Below are positions 33,461 to 42,350 of a DNA stretch of 64,000 nucleotides, one piece after another (the stretch's first letter is position 1; every line of letters begins with the position of its first letter). Origin of the DNA: Picosynechococcus sp. PCC 7002 (GTDB taxonomy: Bacteria > Cyanobacteriota > Cyanobacteriia > Cyanobacteriales > MRBY01); contig NZ_CAWLFA010000001.1 of assembly GCF_963860125.1 (NCBI RefSeq), forward strand, positions 1,984,001 to 2,048,000, written 5' to 3'. A model generated the notes under the pieces. The model saw only the letters and a list, made by a program, of their open reading frames with translations, was not told where the DNA came from and ran no database searches. The position numbers and the translations under genes were made by a program.

Positions 33461-34876
33461 ATGCGAGTTGCGATCGCCGGAGCCGGATTAGCAGGATTAT
33501 CCTGTGCGAAATACCTTGTTGATGCAGGACATACTCCTATTGTCCTCGAAAGAAGAGACGTTCTCGGTGGCAAAGTCGCCGCATGGCAAGACGAAGATGG
33601 AGACTGGTACGAAACCGGTTTACACATCTTTTTTGGAGCCTATCCTAATATGCTCCAGCTCTTTAAGGAACTCGACATCGAGGATCGTCTGCAGTGGAAA
33701 GAGCATACGATGATCTTCAACCAGCCCGACGCTCCTGGTACCTATTCCCGGTTCGACTTCCCCGATCTGCCTGCCCCCATCAACGGTGTGTTTGCCATCC
33801 TCCGCAACAACGACATGCTCACCTGGGAAGAAAAAATCAAATTTGGCATCGGCTTAATTCCGGCGATGGTACAGGGCCAAAAATATGTCGAAGACATGGA
33901 TCAATATTCCTGGTCCGAATGGATGAAGAAACAAGGAATTCCTGAGCGGGTCGAGAAAGAAGTTTTCATCGCCATGTCCAAGGCCTTGAACTTCATCAAC
34001 CCCGATGAAATTTCTGCCACCATTCTGCTCACCGCCCTGAACCGCTTCCTCCAAGAAAAGAATGGCTCAAAAATGGCCTTCCTTGATGGCTCTCCCACCG
34101 AACGCCTCTGTCAACCCATCGTGGACTACATCACTGAACGGGGCGGCGAAGTCCATCTGAATCGTCCTCTCAAAGAAATTCAACTCAACGATGATGGCTC
34201 TGTAAAAGGCTTCCTCCTGCGCGGTTTAAATGGGGCCGAAGACGAATTTTTCACCGCCGATGCCTATGTGTCAGCGATGCCCGTCGATCCCCTCAAGGTA
34301 ATGTTGCCCAAGCCTTGGAAAGAAATGTCTTTTTTCCAGAAGCTGGATGGCCTCGAAGGTGTCCCGGTCATCAATCTGCACATGTGGTTTGATCGCAAAT
34401 TAACCGATGTGGATCATCTCCTCTTTTCGCGATCGCCTTTATTAAGCGTGTATGCGGACATGAGCAACACTTGCCGTGGCTACTACAGCGACAAATCCAT
34501 GTTAGAGCTGGTCTTAGCCCCCGCAAAGGACTGGATTAGCAAGTCCGATGAGGAGATCATCGCCGCCAGCATGGAAGAATTGCAACAACTCTTCCCCGAT
34601 GACTTTACGGGTGATAATCAAGCCAAACTTTTGAAGTACCATGTGGTGAAAACTCCCCGCTCCGTTTACAAGTCAACCCCCGGTCGCCAAGATCACCGTC
34701 CCTCCCAGGAAACACCCATCTCTAACTTCTTCCTCACTGGGGACTACACAATGCAGCGCTATCTCGCCAGTATGGAAGGGGCCGTCCTCTCCGGGAAACT
34801 CACCGCCCAAGCTGTTGCGAAAGCGGCTGAAACCACCCTTGCTGACCAGGCCACCACTGTTTCCGTTGCCGCATAA
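33461..34876 (+). CDS. crtP: 15-cis-phytoene desaturase, plant type
   Basis: CrtP (PDS) desaturates phytoene to zeta-carotene, passing electrons to plastoquinone. 471 residues, with FAD dinucleotide motif VAIAGAGLAGLSCAKYLVDAG at the start (split: GAGLAGL is the core), GGKVAAW, and the C-terminal LTGDYTMQRYLASMEGAVLS typical of carotenoid desaturases. It is followed 136 bp on by crtB, the standard crtP-crtB pair of cyanobacteria. Confidence 0.97.
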   Translation: MRVAIAGAGLAGLSCAKYLVDAGHTPIVLERRDVLGGKVAAWQDEDGDWYETGLHIFFGAYPNMLQLFKELDIEDRLQWKEHTMIFNQPDAPGTYSRFDFPDLPAPINGVFAILRNNDMLTWEEKIKFGIGLIPAMVQGQKYVEDMDQYSWSEWMKKQGIPERVEKEVFIAMSKALNFINPDEISATILLTALNRFLQEKNGSKMAFLDGSPTERLCQPIVDYITERGGEVHLNRPLKEIQLNDDGSVKGFLLRGLNGAEDEFFTADAYVSAMPVDPLKVMLPKPWKEMSFFQKLDGLEGVPVINLHMWFDRKLTDVDHLLFSRSPLLSVYADMSNTCRGYYSDKSMLELVLAPAKDWISKSDEEIIAASMEELQQLFPDDFTGDNQAKLLKYHVVKTPRSVYKSTPGRQDHRPSQETPISNFFLTGDYTMQRYLASMEGAVLSGKLTAQAVAKAAETTLADQATTVSVAA

Positions 34877-35012
34877 AATCAGTCTGTGGGAGACTTCTTG
34901 ACAAAATTAAGATTAATTTCCCATTTGACTCGTACAATGCGACAATCATTATGGCTTTTTTTGCCCACGGGGAGGCCCGGAAACGACTCCCCAGACACTT
35001 CGCCCGCAACGC

Positions 35013-35954
35013 ATGCTGCAATTGTCTAGACTTCAACCTTCCCCACCCACTGCCTCGTCCTTCATCTCCCGTGAAGAGGCCTACGAATATTGTCGTACTG
35101 TTACGGCGATGTATTCTAAGACGTTTTACCTAGGCACCCTCCTCATGCCCAAGGAAAAACGCGAGGCAATTTGGGCCATTTATGTCTGGTGTCGTCGCAC
35201 CGATGAACTGGTTGATGGGCCAGAAGCGGTTAATACTACCCCAGAAACCCTCGATCAATGGGAGCGGGATCTCGAATCTGTATTTGCGGGGCAACCGGTT
35301 GCCGATCCAGATGTGGCCTTGGTGGATAGCTTGAATCGCTTTCCCCTTGATATCCAGCCCTTTCGTGACATGATTGCTGGGCAGCGCATGGATTTGTATC
35401 GCAGTCGCTATGAAACATTTGAAGATCTAGAGCTCTATTGCTACCGAGTTGCTGGGACTGTGGGCCTGATGTCCGGGGCGGTCATGGGTTTAGAAAATCG
35501 CACGAATACAGCCCCCTGGAATCGCCAAAGCCAGTCTCAGATGCCGACGGAAGAGGCGATCGCCCTGGGGATTGCGAATCAACTAACAAACATTCTCCGG
35601 GATGTGGGGGAAGACCGGGGCCGTGGTCGCATTTACCTGCCCCTAGAAGATTTAGCGTTATTTAACTATTCCGAAAAGGACTTGTTCGCGGGAGTTATCG
35701 ATGAGCGGTGGCGATCGCTAATGAAATTTCAAATTAAGCGGGCCCGCCATTACTACCAAATTGCCGAGCGAGGAATTCGGTCGCTCCATCCCGATGCCCG
35801 CTGGCCGGTGTGGTCTGCCTTGATGTTGTACCAAGGGATCCTCGATATCATCGAGAAAAATGACTACGATGTTTTTAACCGCCGCGCCTATGTGCCGACG
35901 GCTAAGAAAATGGTTTATCTGCCCGTTGCCCTACTGCGATCGCAAGTGTTGTAA
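35013..35954 (+). CDS. crtB: Phytoene synthase
   Basis: CrtB condenses two geranylgeranyl diphosphates to phytoene, the first committed carotenoid step, directly before CrtP. 313 residues, with both Asp-rich motifs of trans-isoprenyl synthases: CRRTDELVDG (about 67) and NILRDVGEDRGRGRIYLP (about 195). The gene follows crtP. The MEP enzyme IspD, which feeds this pathway, is also in the window. Confidence 0.97.
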   Translation: MLQLSRLQPSPPTASSFISREEAYEYCRTVTAMYSKTFYLGTLLMPKEKREAIWAIYVWCRRTDELVDGPEAVNTTPETLDQWERDLESVFAGQPVADPDVALVDSLNRFPLDIQPFRDMIAGQRMDLYRSRYETFEDLELYCYRVAGTVGLMSGAVMGLENRTNTAPWNRQSQSQMPTEEAIALGIANQLTNILRDVGEDRGRGRIYLPLEDLALFNYSEKDLFAGVIDERWRSLMKFQIKRARHYYQIAERGIRSLHPDARWPVWSALMLYQGILDIIEKNDYDVFNRRAYVPTAKKMVYLPVALLRSQVL

Positions 35955-35985
35955 ACCATTAACGTCAACGGATTTTCCCTGAAGC

Positions 35986-36002
35986 AAAAAAAGGCGATCG
36001 CC
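35986..36002 (-). terminator. HIP1-based terminator candidate
   Basis: On the minus strand GGCGATCGCC, a perfect palindrome built on HIP1, is followed directly by seven T residues, 12 bases after the stop of the CheY-like gene. The RNA stem would be short (GGC-GATC-GCC), so efficiency is doubtful. It lies between convergent crtB and the regulator gene. Confidence 0.35.
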
Positions 36003-36014
36003 AAGTTTTATTTG

Positions 36015-36410
36015 TTACTCTCCGATTAGGCGATGAATCTGTTGCAGAAAATCATCATAATCAACCACTGGCTTAGAAATATACCCTTCAGCCCCGCTCT
36101 TACTCAGGAACGTTTCGCGATCGCCTTGCATCGCGTGGGCTGTCACTAAAATCACTGGAATTTCCTTCGTCTGGGGATCTGCTTTGAGCATTTGGGTAAT
36201 CCGAATTCCATCCACTGACTCCCCTTCATAGAGACTGGCCGTTAGGGAAACATCCATCATCACCAGATCAACCTTTCCCGCTGACGTTAAGGCCATAATT
36301 TCCCCGACATTCTCAGAGCAGAGCACATCGAACTGGCCCCGTTTCTGCAAAATTGTGCTGAAAACACGCACATTAATCGGATCATCTTCAACTATCAATA
36401 TCGTGGCCAT
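36015..36410 (-). CDS. Single-domain (CheY-like) response regulator
   Basis: 131 residues, only a receiver domain: acidic pair EDD near residue 8, phospho-acceptor Asp in LVMMDVSLT, Thr in LVTAHA and Lys in ISKPVVD. A six- to eight-residue insert (ASLYEGESVDG) follows the Asp. No output domain, so it must act through protein contacts or a phosphorelay. ATG at 36410 is preferred over one 12 codons upstream, since it begins directly at the receiver fold. No kinase gene is adjacent. Confidence 0.88.
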   Translation of the reverse strand: MATILIVEDDPINVRVFSTILQKRGQFDVLCSENVGEIMALTSAGKVDLVMMDVSLTASLYEGESVDGIRITQMLKADPQTKEIPVILVTAHAMQGDRETFLSKSGAEGYISKPVVDYDDFLQQIHRLIGE

Positions 36411-36729
36411 AACTACTTTCTTGAGATTAGGGACAACTGCAAACAATCAATTCTGGGATTCACTATGGCGTAATCACTGGGGTCTTGCGGGCCATTGAGC
36501 AGAAGCACAATATATCATCTCTGTCACCTCGATTATTACCCCCTTGAATTAAAGACATCGCGTAACTTATTTCTACCCAAAGCAAAGCGAATCCATAACA
36601 ATGTTTTTTGCGACAGAGAGCCCTATGCCTTTATGGTGAAAAAGATGCAAACGCTTGTAAAGATTTAAGAATCAACAGTATATTCCTTGAAAACAGCGTT
36701 CCCCATTATTGTCCAATCAGCATAAATTC

Positions 36730-39246
36730 ATGGCACAACAACTCGATCTGCTCCAGTCCGGTCACATTATCCCGACAGCGCTCCATGTGGAAATGGAACA
36801 GTCCTATATGGAATATGCGATGAGTGTGATCGTCGGACGGGCATTGCCAGATGTGCGGGATGGTCTGAAACCAGTGCATCGGCGGATTTTGTATGCGATG
36901 TATGAGTTGGGCTTAAGTCCGGATCGCCCTTACCGCAAATGTGCGCGGGTGGTGGGGGATGTGTTGGGGAAGTATCACCCCCACGGCGATCAGTCCGTTT
37001 ACGATGCGTTGGTGCGGTTGGTGCAGGATTTCTCAACGCGCTATCCGTTGTTGGCGGGACATGGGAATTTTGGTTCGATTGACAATGATCCGCCGGCGGC
37101 GATGCGGTATACGGAAACGCGGTTATCGCCCGTGAGTTTTGAGGCGATGTTGGCGCAGATTAGTGAGGATATTGTTGATTTTACGGATAATTTTGATGGG
37201 TCGCAGCAGGAGCCAGTGGTGCTGCCGGTACAGTTGCCGATCTTGCTGTTGAATGGTTCTTCGGGGATTGCGGTGGGGATGGCAACGAATATGCCGCCGC
37301 ACAATTTGGGGGAAGTGGTGGATGGGTTGATCGCTTTGATTGATGATCCAGAAATTGAGGATGAGAAGTTATGGGCAGTTATTCCTGCGCCGGATTTTCC
37401 GACAGGGGGAGAAATCGTTGATCTCGCTGGGGTGCGCGACGCCTACCGGACGGGACGGGGCATTATTCCGATGCGGGGCATTGTCCATTTGGAAGTGCTG
37501 CAGGTGGGGCGGAAACGGAAGCGGGATGTGAATGCATTGGTGGTGACGGAACTGCCCTATCAGGTGAATAAGGCGGCGTGGATTGAAAAGATCGCGGATC
37601 TGGTGAATGATGGCAAGATTTCGGGAATTTCGGATATTCGGGATGAGAGCGATCGCCAAGGGATGCGGGTGGTGATTGAACTGAAGCGGGATGCGGAGCC
37701 GGAGAAGGTTTTAAAGTTGCTGTATAAGAAAACGGCGTTGCAGTCCAATTTTGGGGCAATTTTACTGTCGTTGGTGAATAATCAGCCGCGCCAGTTGTCA
37801 TTAAAGGCGATTTTGCAGGAATTTCTTGAATTTCGGGAGGAAACGGTCACTCGGCAATATCGGTATGAGTTAGAGCAGAAGGAAACGCGGCAACATTCGG
37901 TGGAGGGGTTATTGCTTGCGCTGAATAATTTGGATGCGGTGATCGAGATTTTGCGGAATGCGGCGGATGGCACGACGGCAAAACAGCAGTTTCAGGCGGC
38001 ATTGGGGTTTAGTGAGAGTCAGTCGGATGCGATCTTGGCGATGCCGATGCGACGGTTAACGGGCTTGGAACGGCAAAAACTGGAACAGGAGTCTACGGAA
38101 CTGGCGACGGAGATCGCCAAGTTAAATAAATTATTGAGCGATCGCCACGAATTACTCAAGGCACTAAAGCGGGAATTGCGCAGTTTAAAACGGAAATTTG
38201 CCGACCCGCGTCGCACCCGTTTACCGGATGTGCCATCCCCTGAACCGGAACCTGTCACAGTCGAGGCGGAGCCAGACACCCCCGCAGCGACCCCGAAGAA
38301 AAAACGCCAATCCCGCAAAAAGGAGGAACCCGTGCTTGCCCTCCTGCCGCAATTGACGGAGACCTCCCATGTGGCGATCGCCGCGTCGGGGGGCGTGTAC
38401 TGGGGTAATGATGATGCGGGGCTATTGGATGAGGAACCGACCATTTTTAAGGCGCAGATCGGCACGCAGAAAAAGTTAATCGTCTGCACCGATCAAGGAA
38501 AAGCCTTTCCGGTGGCGATCGCCGATTTACCCTACCAAGAACAGCGGGATAAACCCCAATTAATCGATTTATTACCAGATCATGCCCTACGGGATGACCA
38601 TCAGCCGATCACTCAGTTTTTACTGCCCGATAATTTAGCAGAGTACGATTTACTTTTACTTACAGCCCAAGGACGAATTAAACGTCTCCCGGCGATCGAA
38701 CTCGAAAGTTTCACCAGTCGCGGCTTGAGTTTGATCAAGCTCAAGGACAAGGACACCCTCAAATTCGCTTGTTTCGTGAAGGGGGGTGAGCAGGTGGCGA
38801 TCGCCGTCAGCAGTGGGCGGGTCTTACATTTGCCCGTCAACGATCACGAAATCCCCGTGATGGGCAGAACTTCCCAAGGGAACCAAGCCCTGCGCCTCCG
38901 CTTTAACGAGCAAATTGTCGCCTGTGTTCCCTGCCAACGGCACAACGAACTTTACTTAATCTCCGAGGAAGGCTACGGCAAGAAATTAGCCGCCAGCAGC
39001 TTACGGCTCGGTAAACGGGGTGATATGGGCAACCATGTGATGCGCTTTGAATCAAAAACCGATCTGCTCCTCACACTTTTCGTTCCCGATCAACAGGAAT
39101 CCCTGTTGGTAAAAGATTCCCAAGAAAACCTCGATCTGTTGCCCTTCAGTAAATTCAACCTCACCGAAAAGGATAGCCCCGGACAAAAATTGGTGAAACT
39201 AAGCGGTGGCGATCGCCTCGTTAATTGTTATCTGAGTGGGTCGTAG
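36730..39246 (+). CDS. Type IIA topoisomerase subunit A (ParC/GyrA-like)
   Basis: 838 residues from the ATG at 36730. The breakage-reunion domain is complete: SYMEYAMSVIVGRALPDVRD, GDQSVYDALVRLVQDF and active-site Tyr in AAMRYTETRL. The C-terminal beta-pinwheel (about 545-838) has no canonical QRRGGKG GyrA box; the nearest strings are TSRGLSL, MGRTSQG and LGKRGDMG. Without it the protein should relax or decatenate rather than wrap and supercoil. A Pro/Glu then Lys/Arg linker (PEPEPVTVEAEPD... KKKRQSRKKE) joins the halves. Cyanobacteria carry a second, canonical gyrA; this looks like the other copy. Confidence 0.88.
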   Translation: MAQQLDLLQSGHIIPTALHVEMEQSYMEYAMSVIVGRALPDVRDGLKPVHRRILYAMYELGLSPDRPYRKCARVVGDVLGKYHPHGDQSVYDALVRLVQDFSTRYPLLAGHGNFGSIDNDPPAAMRYTETRLSPVSFEAMLAQISEDIVDFTDNFDGSQQEPVVLPVQLPILLLNGSSGIAVGMATNMPPHNLGEVVDGLIALIDDPEIEDEKLWAVIPAPDFPTGGEIVDLAGVRDAYRTGRGIIPMRGIVHLEVLQVGRKRKRDVNALVVTELPYQVNKAAWIEKIADLVNDGKISGISDIRDESDRQGMRVVIELKRDAEPEKVLKLLYKKTALQSNFGAILLSLVNNQPRQLSLKAILQEFLEFREETVTRQYRYELEQKETRQHSVEGLLLALNNLDAVIEILRNAADGTTAKQQFQAALGFSESQSDAILAMPMRRLTGLERQKLEQESTELATEIAKLNKLLSDRHELLKALKRELRSLKRKFADPRRTRLPDVPSPEPEPVTVEAEPDTPAATPKKKRQSRKKEEPVLALLPQLTETSHVAIAASGGVYWGNDDAGLLDEEPTIFKAQIGTQKKLIVCTDQGKAFPVAIADLPYQEQRDKPQLIDLLPDHALRDDHQPITQFLLPDNLAEYDLLLLTAQGRIKRLPAIELESFTSRGLSLIKLKDKDTLKFACFVKGGEQVAIAVSSGRVLHLPVNDHEIPVMGRTSQGNQALRLRFNEQIVACVPCQRHNELYLISEEGYGKKLAASSLRLGKRGDMGNHVMRFESKTDLLLTLFVPDQQESLLVKDSQENLDLLPFSKFNLTEKDSPGQKLVKLSGGDRLVNCYLSGS

Positions 39247-39412
39247 AAGCCATAAAAAAGAGGGGATTAATTTCCCCTCCGTGGTCATTGCCTTTGAGCT
39301 TGTTTTTGAGCATTTTATTGCGTTTTTTTAGTTGCCGTTGACGGGCCGCGCCGCCTTTGCCTTTGTCGTTACGACCCCGACGCCGGGGACTTTCCCAACT
39401 TTTGATGCGCAT
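39221..39412 (-). CDS. Small basic protein, doubtful
   Basis: A 63-codon open frame whose first 42 residues are strongly basic (MRIKSWESPRRRGRN, GGAARQRQLKKRNKMLKNKL). It overlaps the end of the topoisomerase gene by 26 bp on the other strand. An apparent intrinsic terminator on the same strand (39254-39279) lies inside its last third, so a full transcript would be made only by read-through. Not recognised; may be a real small RNA-binding protein with a mis-set end, or chance. Confidence 0.3.
   Translation of the reverse strand: MRIKSWESPRRRGRNDKGKGGAARQRQLKKRNKMLKNKLKGNDHGGEINPLFFMASTTHSDNN
39254..39279 (-). terminator. Intrinsic terminator, minus strand
   Basis: On the minus strand GAGGGGA-AATTAA-TCCCCTC (7-bp perfect stem) is followed by six T residues. 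On the plus strand there is no T-tract, so it serves minus-strand transcription from the short region ahead of the ABC permease gene. Confidence 0.75.
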
Positions 39413-39516
39413 CGGATTAATAGTAATTTTCTGAACTTCTTTTTTCGACAATAACACAAATAGCCTAGATTTTTCTGCGCGGCCTAAAACTCAGCCATGG
39501 GTTAGACTTTCAGCCT

Positions 39517-40338
39517 ATGATAAAAACGACTTTTTTCTGGGAGATTATGGTGCGATCGCCGTTTCGAAAAGCACAGGTTTTATTCACCACCTACTACGCC
39601 TACATGGTGGAATATCGGGCCGAGCTATTTTTTTGGGTGCTCAACTCGTCCCTACCGATTATCCTGCTGGGGGTCTGGACAGAAGCCTCGAACCAAGTGG
39701 AGTTGCCCCTGTCTGCGATTGAATTTGCCCGCTACTTTATCGCCGTCTTTTTTATTCGCCAACTGACCCTCGTCTGGGTGATCTGGGAATTTGAAAAGGA
39801 AGTCTTCCAGGGAAAACTGTCCTTTGCCCTACTCCAACCCATTGATCCCGTTTGGCGACATTTTGCGAGCCATGTGTCGGAACGATTTGCTCGCCTGCCC
39901 TTTAGCATTGCCCTGGTGCTCTTGTTTTTTGCTCTTTATCCCCAGGCGTTTTGGGTACCGAGCTTGACCCAGGTACTGCTCTGTATTCTTACGGCGGCGA
40001 TCGCCTTTGGTCTGCGTTTCCTCCTGCAATACACCTTTGCGATGGCGGCCTTTTGGGTGGAACGGGCCAGCGCCATCGAACAAATTTGGTTTTTGTTTTA
40101 TATTTTCCTCTCTGGCTATATCGCTCCCCTGGAAACCTTTCCGCCCCTCATGAAGGAAATTGCCCTGCTGACCCCTTTTCCCTATGTGGTGTATTTTCCC
40201 TCGGCGATCTTGATGGGGTTGCCGGTGCGTCTCACCGAAGGCTTCATTGTCATGGGCGTCTGGAGTTTGATTTTCTATGGCCTAAATCGTTACTTTTGGC
40301 GTAAAGGTTTGAAACATTATTCCGGCATGGGTGCGTAG
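39517..40338 (+). CDS. ABC-2-type transporter permease (DUF990/YP_001-type family)
   Basis: 273 residues with six hydrophobic segments (about 30-50, 65-85, 120-145, 150-175, 190-210, 240-262). The pattern (ELFFWVLNSSLPIILLGVW, FEKEVFQGKLSFALLQPIDP, ASAIEQIWFLFYIFLSGYIAPLE as separate motifs) fits the ABC-2 permease family found in paired drug or lipid exporters. No ATPase or second permease lies beside it, so partners must be elsewhere. Alternative start at 39547. Substrate unknown. Confidence 0.8.
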   Translation: MIKTTFFWEIMVRSPFRKAQVLFTTYYAYMVEYRAELFFWVLNSSLPIILLGVWTEASNQVELPLSAIEFARYFIAVFFIRQLTLVWVIWEFEKEVFQGKLSFALLQPIDPVWRHFASHVSERFARLPFSIALVLLFFALYPQAFWVPSLTQVLLCILTAAIAFGLRFLLQYTFAMAAFWVERASAIEQIWFLFYIFLSGYIAPLETFPPLMKEIALLTPFPYVVYFPSAILMGLPVRLTEGFIVMGVWSLIFYGLNRYFWRKGLKHYSGMGA

Positions 40339-40442
40339 GAAGCTTAACTTTTGTTGAGTTTTATTGATAGCTATAAAGTCCGGTTCCTATGATGATCGAA
40401 CCCCCAGGGGGTTTAAAGATTGACAAATTTGAAGGAGCCACC

Positions 40443-40616
40443 ATGCGCTACATGGAAGATGAAGACGGTAAGCTGAATAATTTTGCCCAAGAGCCCAAAA
40501 TGTACCAAGCAGAGGCAAAAACAGCGAAAGAACAAAAAAATTTGCTGGTTATTGGTGTTCTAGGAGGCGTACTTGTGGCGACCCTCATCGGTGTCACGGT
40601 ACTGATCTCCGGTTAG
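40443..40616 (+). CDS. Psb34-like (ssl1498-family) photosystem II assembly protein
   Basis: 57 residues from the ATG at 40443, which has GGAG 5 bases ahead; the frame is open further upstream but that stretch contains a hairpin (AACCCC/GGGGTT, 40399-40413) and has no family support. The N-terminus MRYMEDEDGKLNNFAQEPKMYQ is the conserved stretch of this family, and one membrane helix follows (NLLVIGVLGGVLVATLIGVTVLI). Psb34 binds CP47 during photosystem II assembly or repair, near high-light-inducible proteins. Confidence 0.78.
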   Translation: MRYMEDEDGKLNNFAQEPKMYQAEAKTAKEQKNLLVIGVLGGVLVATLIGVTVLISG

Positions 40617-40658
40617 GGGTCTGGTCTGGTCGCGAAGGAAGTCAGGCTACACTAAAGA

Positions 40659-40676
40659 TGTGATGGATCAATCACA
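40659..40676. promoter_or_regulatory. Palindrome TGTGAT-N6-ATCACA
   Basis: A perfect 6-bp inverted repeat with a 6-base spacer, 18 bases before the start of the possible 36-codon gene. It resembles a CRP/SyCRP1 half-site pair, but the TGTGA and TCACA halves are 8 rather than 6 bases apart, so it is not a standard CRP site. It could be another regulator's operator or a leader hairpin. Confidence 0.3.
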
Positions 40677-40693
40677 TTTAAGAGGCGATCGCC

Positions 40694-40804
40694 ATGAATG
40701 AAGGACTTCTTGCTGTTGAGATTATTGGGATTTTTACGGTTGCGTTTATAATTTTGACCCCAATTCTTTATTGGGTTTTACCGCACCATTTTTCTCTTTC
40801 CTGA
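40694..40804 (+). CDS. Possible 36-residue single-helix membrane protein
   Basis: ATG with AGAGG eight bases ahead (a HIP1 site fills the spacer), 36 codons, TGA. The product starts MNEGLLAVE, has one hydrophobic helix of about 22 residues (IIGIFTVAFIILTPILYWVL) and ends PHHFSLS. Size and shape resemble the tiny subunits of photosynthetic or NDH complexes, but it matches none I can name. Coding status rests on SD and composition. Confidence 0.4.
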   Translation: MNEGLLAVEIIGIFTVAFIILTPILYWVLPHHFSLS

Positions 40805-40999
40805 AAGCAGTTTTGGTCAAGTTTCCTCGGGCTGTACCTGGCCCACCACAAGGATATTGATGGAATTCAGTTCACCAAGGGCGGCTATGTCGCTCTTTTT
40901 TGTAGGCATTTAAAATTTCAAAAAAAGTAGCTTGTAATCCAAGATCCCATAAAACCCGTAAGCTAAGGAAAAGTACACCCAATCGATTGAATTTGAACG

Positions 41000-41323
41000 A
41001 TGGCGCGTAAAAAAGTTGTCTATCAAGAATTTGGTAACACTGTCCCAGACGAGACCCCGGAAATCGTTGATCTGCCGCCCCAACAACAAAGTCCCCGCAT
41101 CCAAACGAGCCGTTCTGGTCGTAAAGGCAAGACGGTAACTGTAATTACGGGACTACAACATTCCCCAGAGACGTTACAAAAACTCTTAAAGCAGCTAAAA
41201 AATAAATGTGGCTCCGGGGGCACCCTCAAGGACAATACCCTAGAAATCCAGGGAGATCAGCGCCAGCCAATTCTCGCATTCCTCCTTGACCAAGGTTACA
41301 AGGCGAAAATTAGCGGTGGCTAG
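41000..41323 (+). CDS. SUI1/eIF1-like translation factor (YciH type)
   Basis: 107 residues; the C-terminal two-thirds are a SUI1 domain (VTVITGLQHSPETLQKLLKQ, then NKCGSGGTLKDNTLEIQGDQ and a final LLDQGYKAKISGG). Homologues of eIF1 contribute to start-site fidelity in archaea and eukaryotes; the bacterial role (YciH) is only partly understood. Its stop shares CTAG with the stop of the convergent ChaN gene. Confidence 0.9.
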   Translation: MARKKVVYQEFGNTVPDETPEIVDLPPQQQSPRIQTSRSGRKGKTVTVITGLQHSPETLQKLLKQLKNKCGSGGTLKDNTLEIQGDQRQPILAFLLDQGYKAKISGG

Positions 41324-42213
41324 GGAATGGTCGGCGCTTCCGTCCACCAGAAAAGATCGGCAACCTCTGGCGTCGGGGTGAGATCTGGACTTGGATTGAG
41401 CAATACGGTCTGCTGTTTTAGGTATTGTCCGAGGCGACGTTTTACCCGGTCGGGAATGCCGTAACCATAAATGACATGGCCTTGACCCGCGAGGGTAATA
41501 ATTTGGGTATTGGGGTTGCGTTGAGCAAAATTGGCGATCGCCTCGGCCATGGTTTCATCCCACACCACCTGGGCGGCGAAAAAATTGTCAAAGTCAAAGT
41601 TGCCATGCTGACCATGGCCCGTAAAGGCCTCCTGGAGAAGCGCCTGATAACTTTCATTGCTCAAGTCTAAATCGCTGCGGGGAGGCAAATATTCAAAATC
41701 CGCCGCCTCTAAACTAGCCAAACCAACTGAGGATACCTGACGTACCACTTCATTGGGGGCATTGAGGGCGATCACTGGAATCTGTTTTTCCTGGGCAAAA
41801 CGAAGAATAGGCGCATACAATTCCCAGTCAAAACCCCAACGGGTTTCATATTCCGTTTGGGCGACAAGGTCAGCTTCGCTAATTTCCCCGGCAATGTATT
41901 GATCTAAAACCCCTTGGAAAGGCCGTTGAAACATTTCCATGGCGATCGCCACCTGGGGATGATGGTCGTGGAGGGCTTTGATAATTTCTAACTGGGCGAT
42001 GTGGTCAGCCTCGCTGGTGTGGTGTTCACCGAGGTAAATGACTTGTGCTGTTTTCAGGGTGGCGAGGGCAGCCCTCGCGTCGGTTGTGGGCGCGGTTTTG
42101 ACAGTGATTGCGTCTAAGGTATTGCCGAAACTGTCATCGGCATAGGCGAAGGAGCCATAGAAAAAGATGCTTCCCCACAACAGCCAACCCCAAGCACTGC
42201 GCCATGCTCCCAT
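41320..42213 (-). CDS. ChaN-family exported protein
   Basis: 297 residues with a signal peptide (WGWLLWGSIFFYGSFAYA, cleavage after AYA near 25). The ChaN/Tiki-like fold is marked by VIYLGEHHTSEADHIAQL and AIAMEMFQRPFQGVLDQY, with the two His and the Glu typical of the family. ChaN proteins bind haem or metal; the Tiki relatives are metalloproteases. No lipobox Cys is present, so it is probably soluble in the periplasm. Confidence 0.85.
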   Translation of the reverse strand: MGAWRSAWGWLLWGSIFFYGSFAYADDSFGNTLDAITVKTAPTTDARAALATLKTAQVIYLGEHHTSEADHIAQLEIIKALHDHHPQVAIAMEMFQRPFQGVLDQYIAGEISEADLVAQTEYETRWGFDWELYAPILRFAQEKQIPVIALNAPNEVVRQVSSVGLASLEAADFEYLPPRSDLDLSNESYQALLQEAFTGHGQHGNFDFDNFFAAQVVWDETMAEAIANFAQRNPNTQIITLAGQGHVIYGYGIPDRVKRRLGQYLKQQTVLLNPSPDLTPTPEVADLFWWTEAPTIP

Positions 42214-42350
42214 AAACTTTTCCCCACAAATCTTTTTTTAGAAAACAAAGAGAACGCAAAAAACTATGGCTATGGTAACGCAGGGGATTTTTGGCGACAG
42301 ATTTAGCCCTGGGGGAAAATTGATCTGTCCTCTACTGAAACCAGTCAGCC

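Larger units (their letters stand above)
40617..40999. other. Intergenic region with one possible micro-gene
   Basis: Between the Psb34-like gene and the SUI1 gene lie a perfect palindrome (40659-40676), a possible 36-codon gene (40694-40804) and about 195 bp of unassigned, AT-rich sequence that ends at the SUI1 start. Confidence 0.4.

Noticed and set aside
40659..40676. Standard CRP (SyCRP1) binding site
   Set aside because: TGTGA and TCACA are 8 bases apart, not 6; kept only as a palindrome of unknown role.
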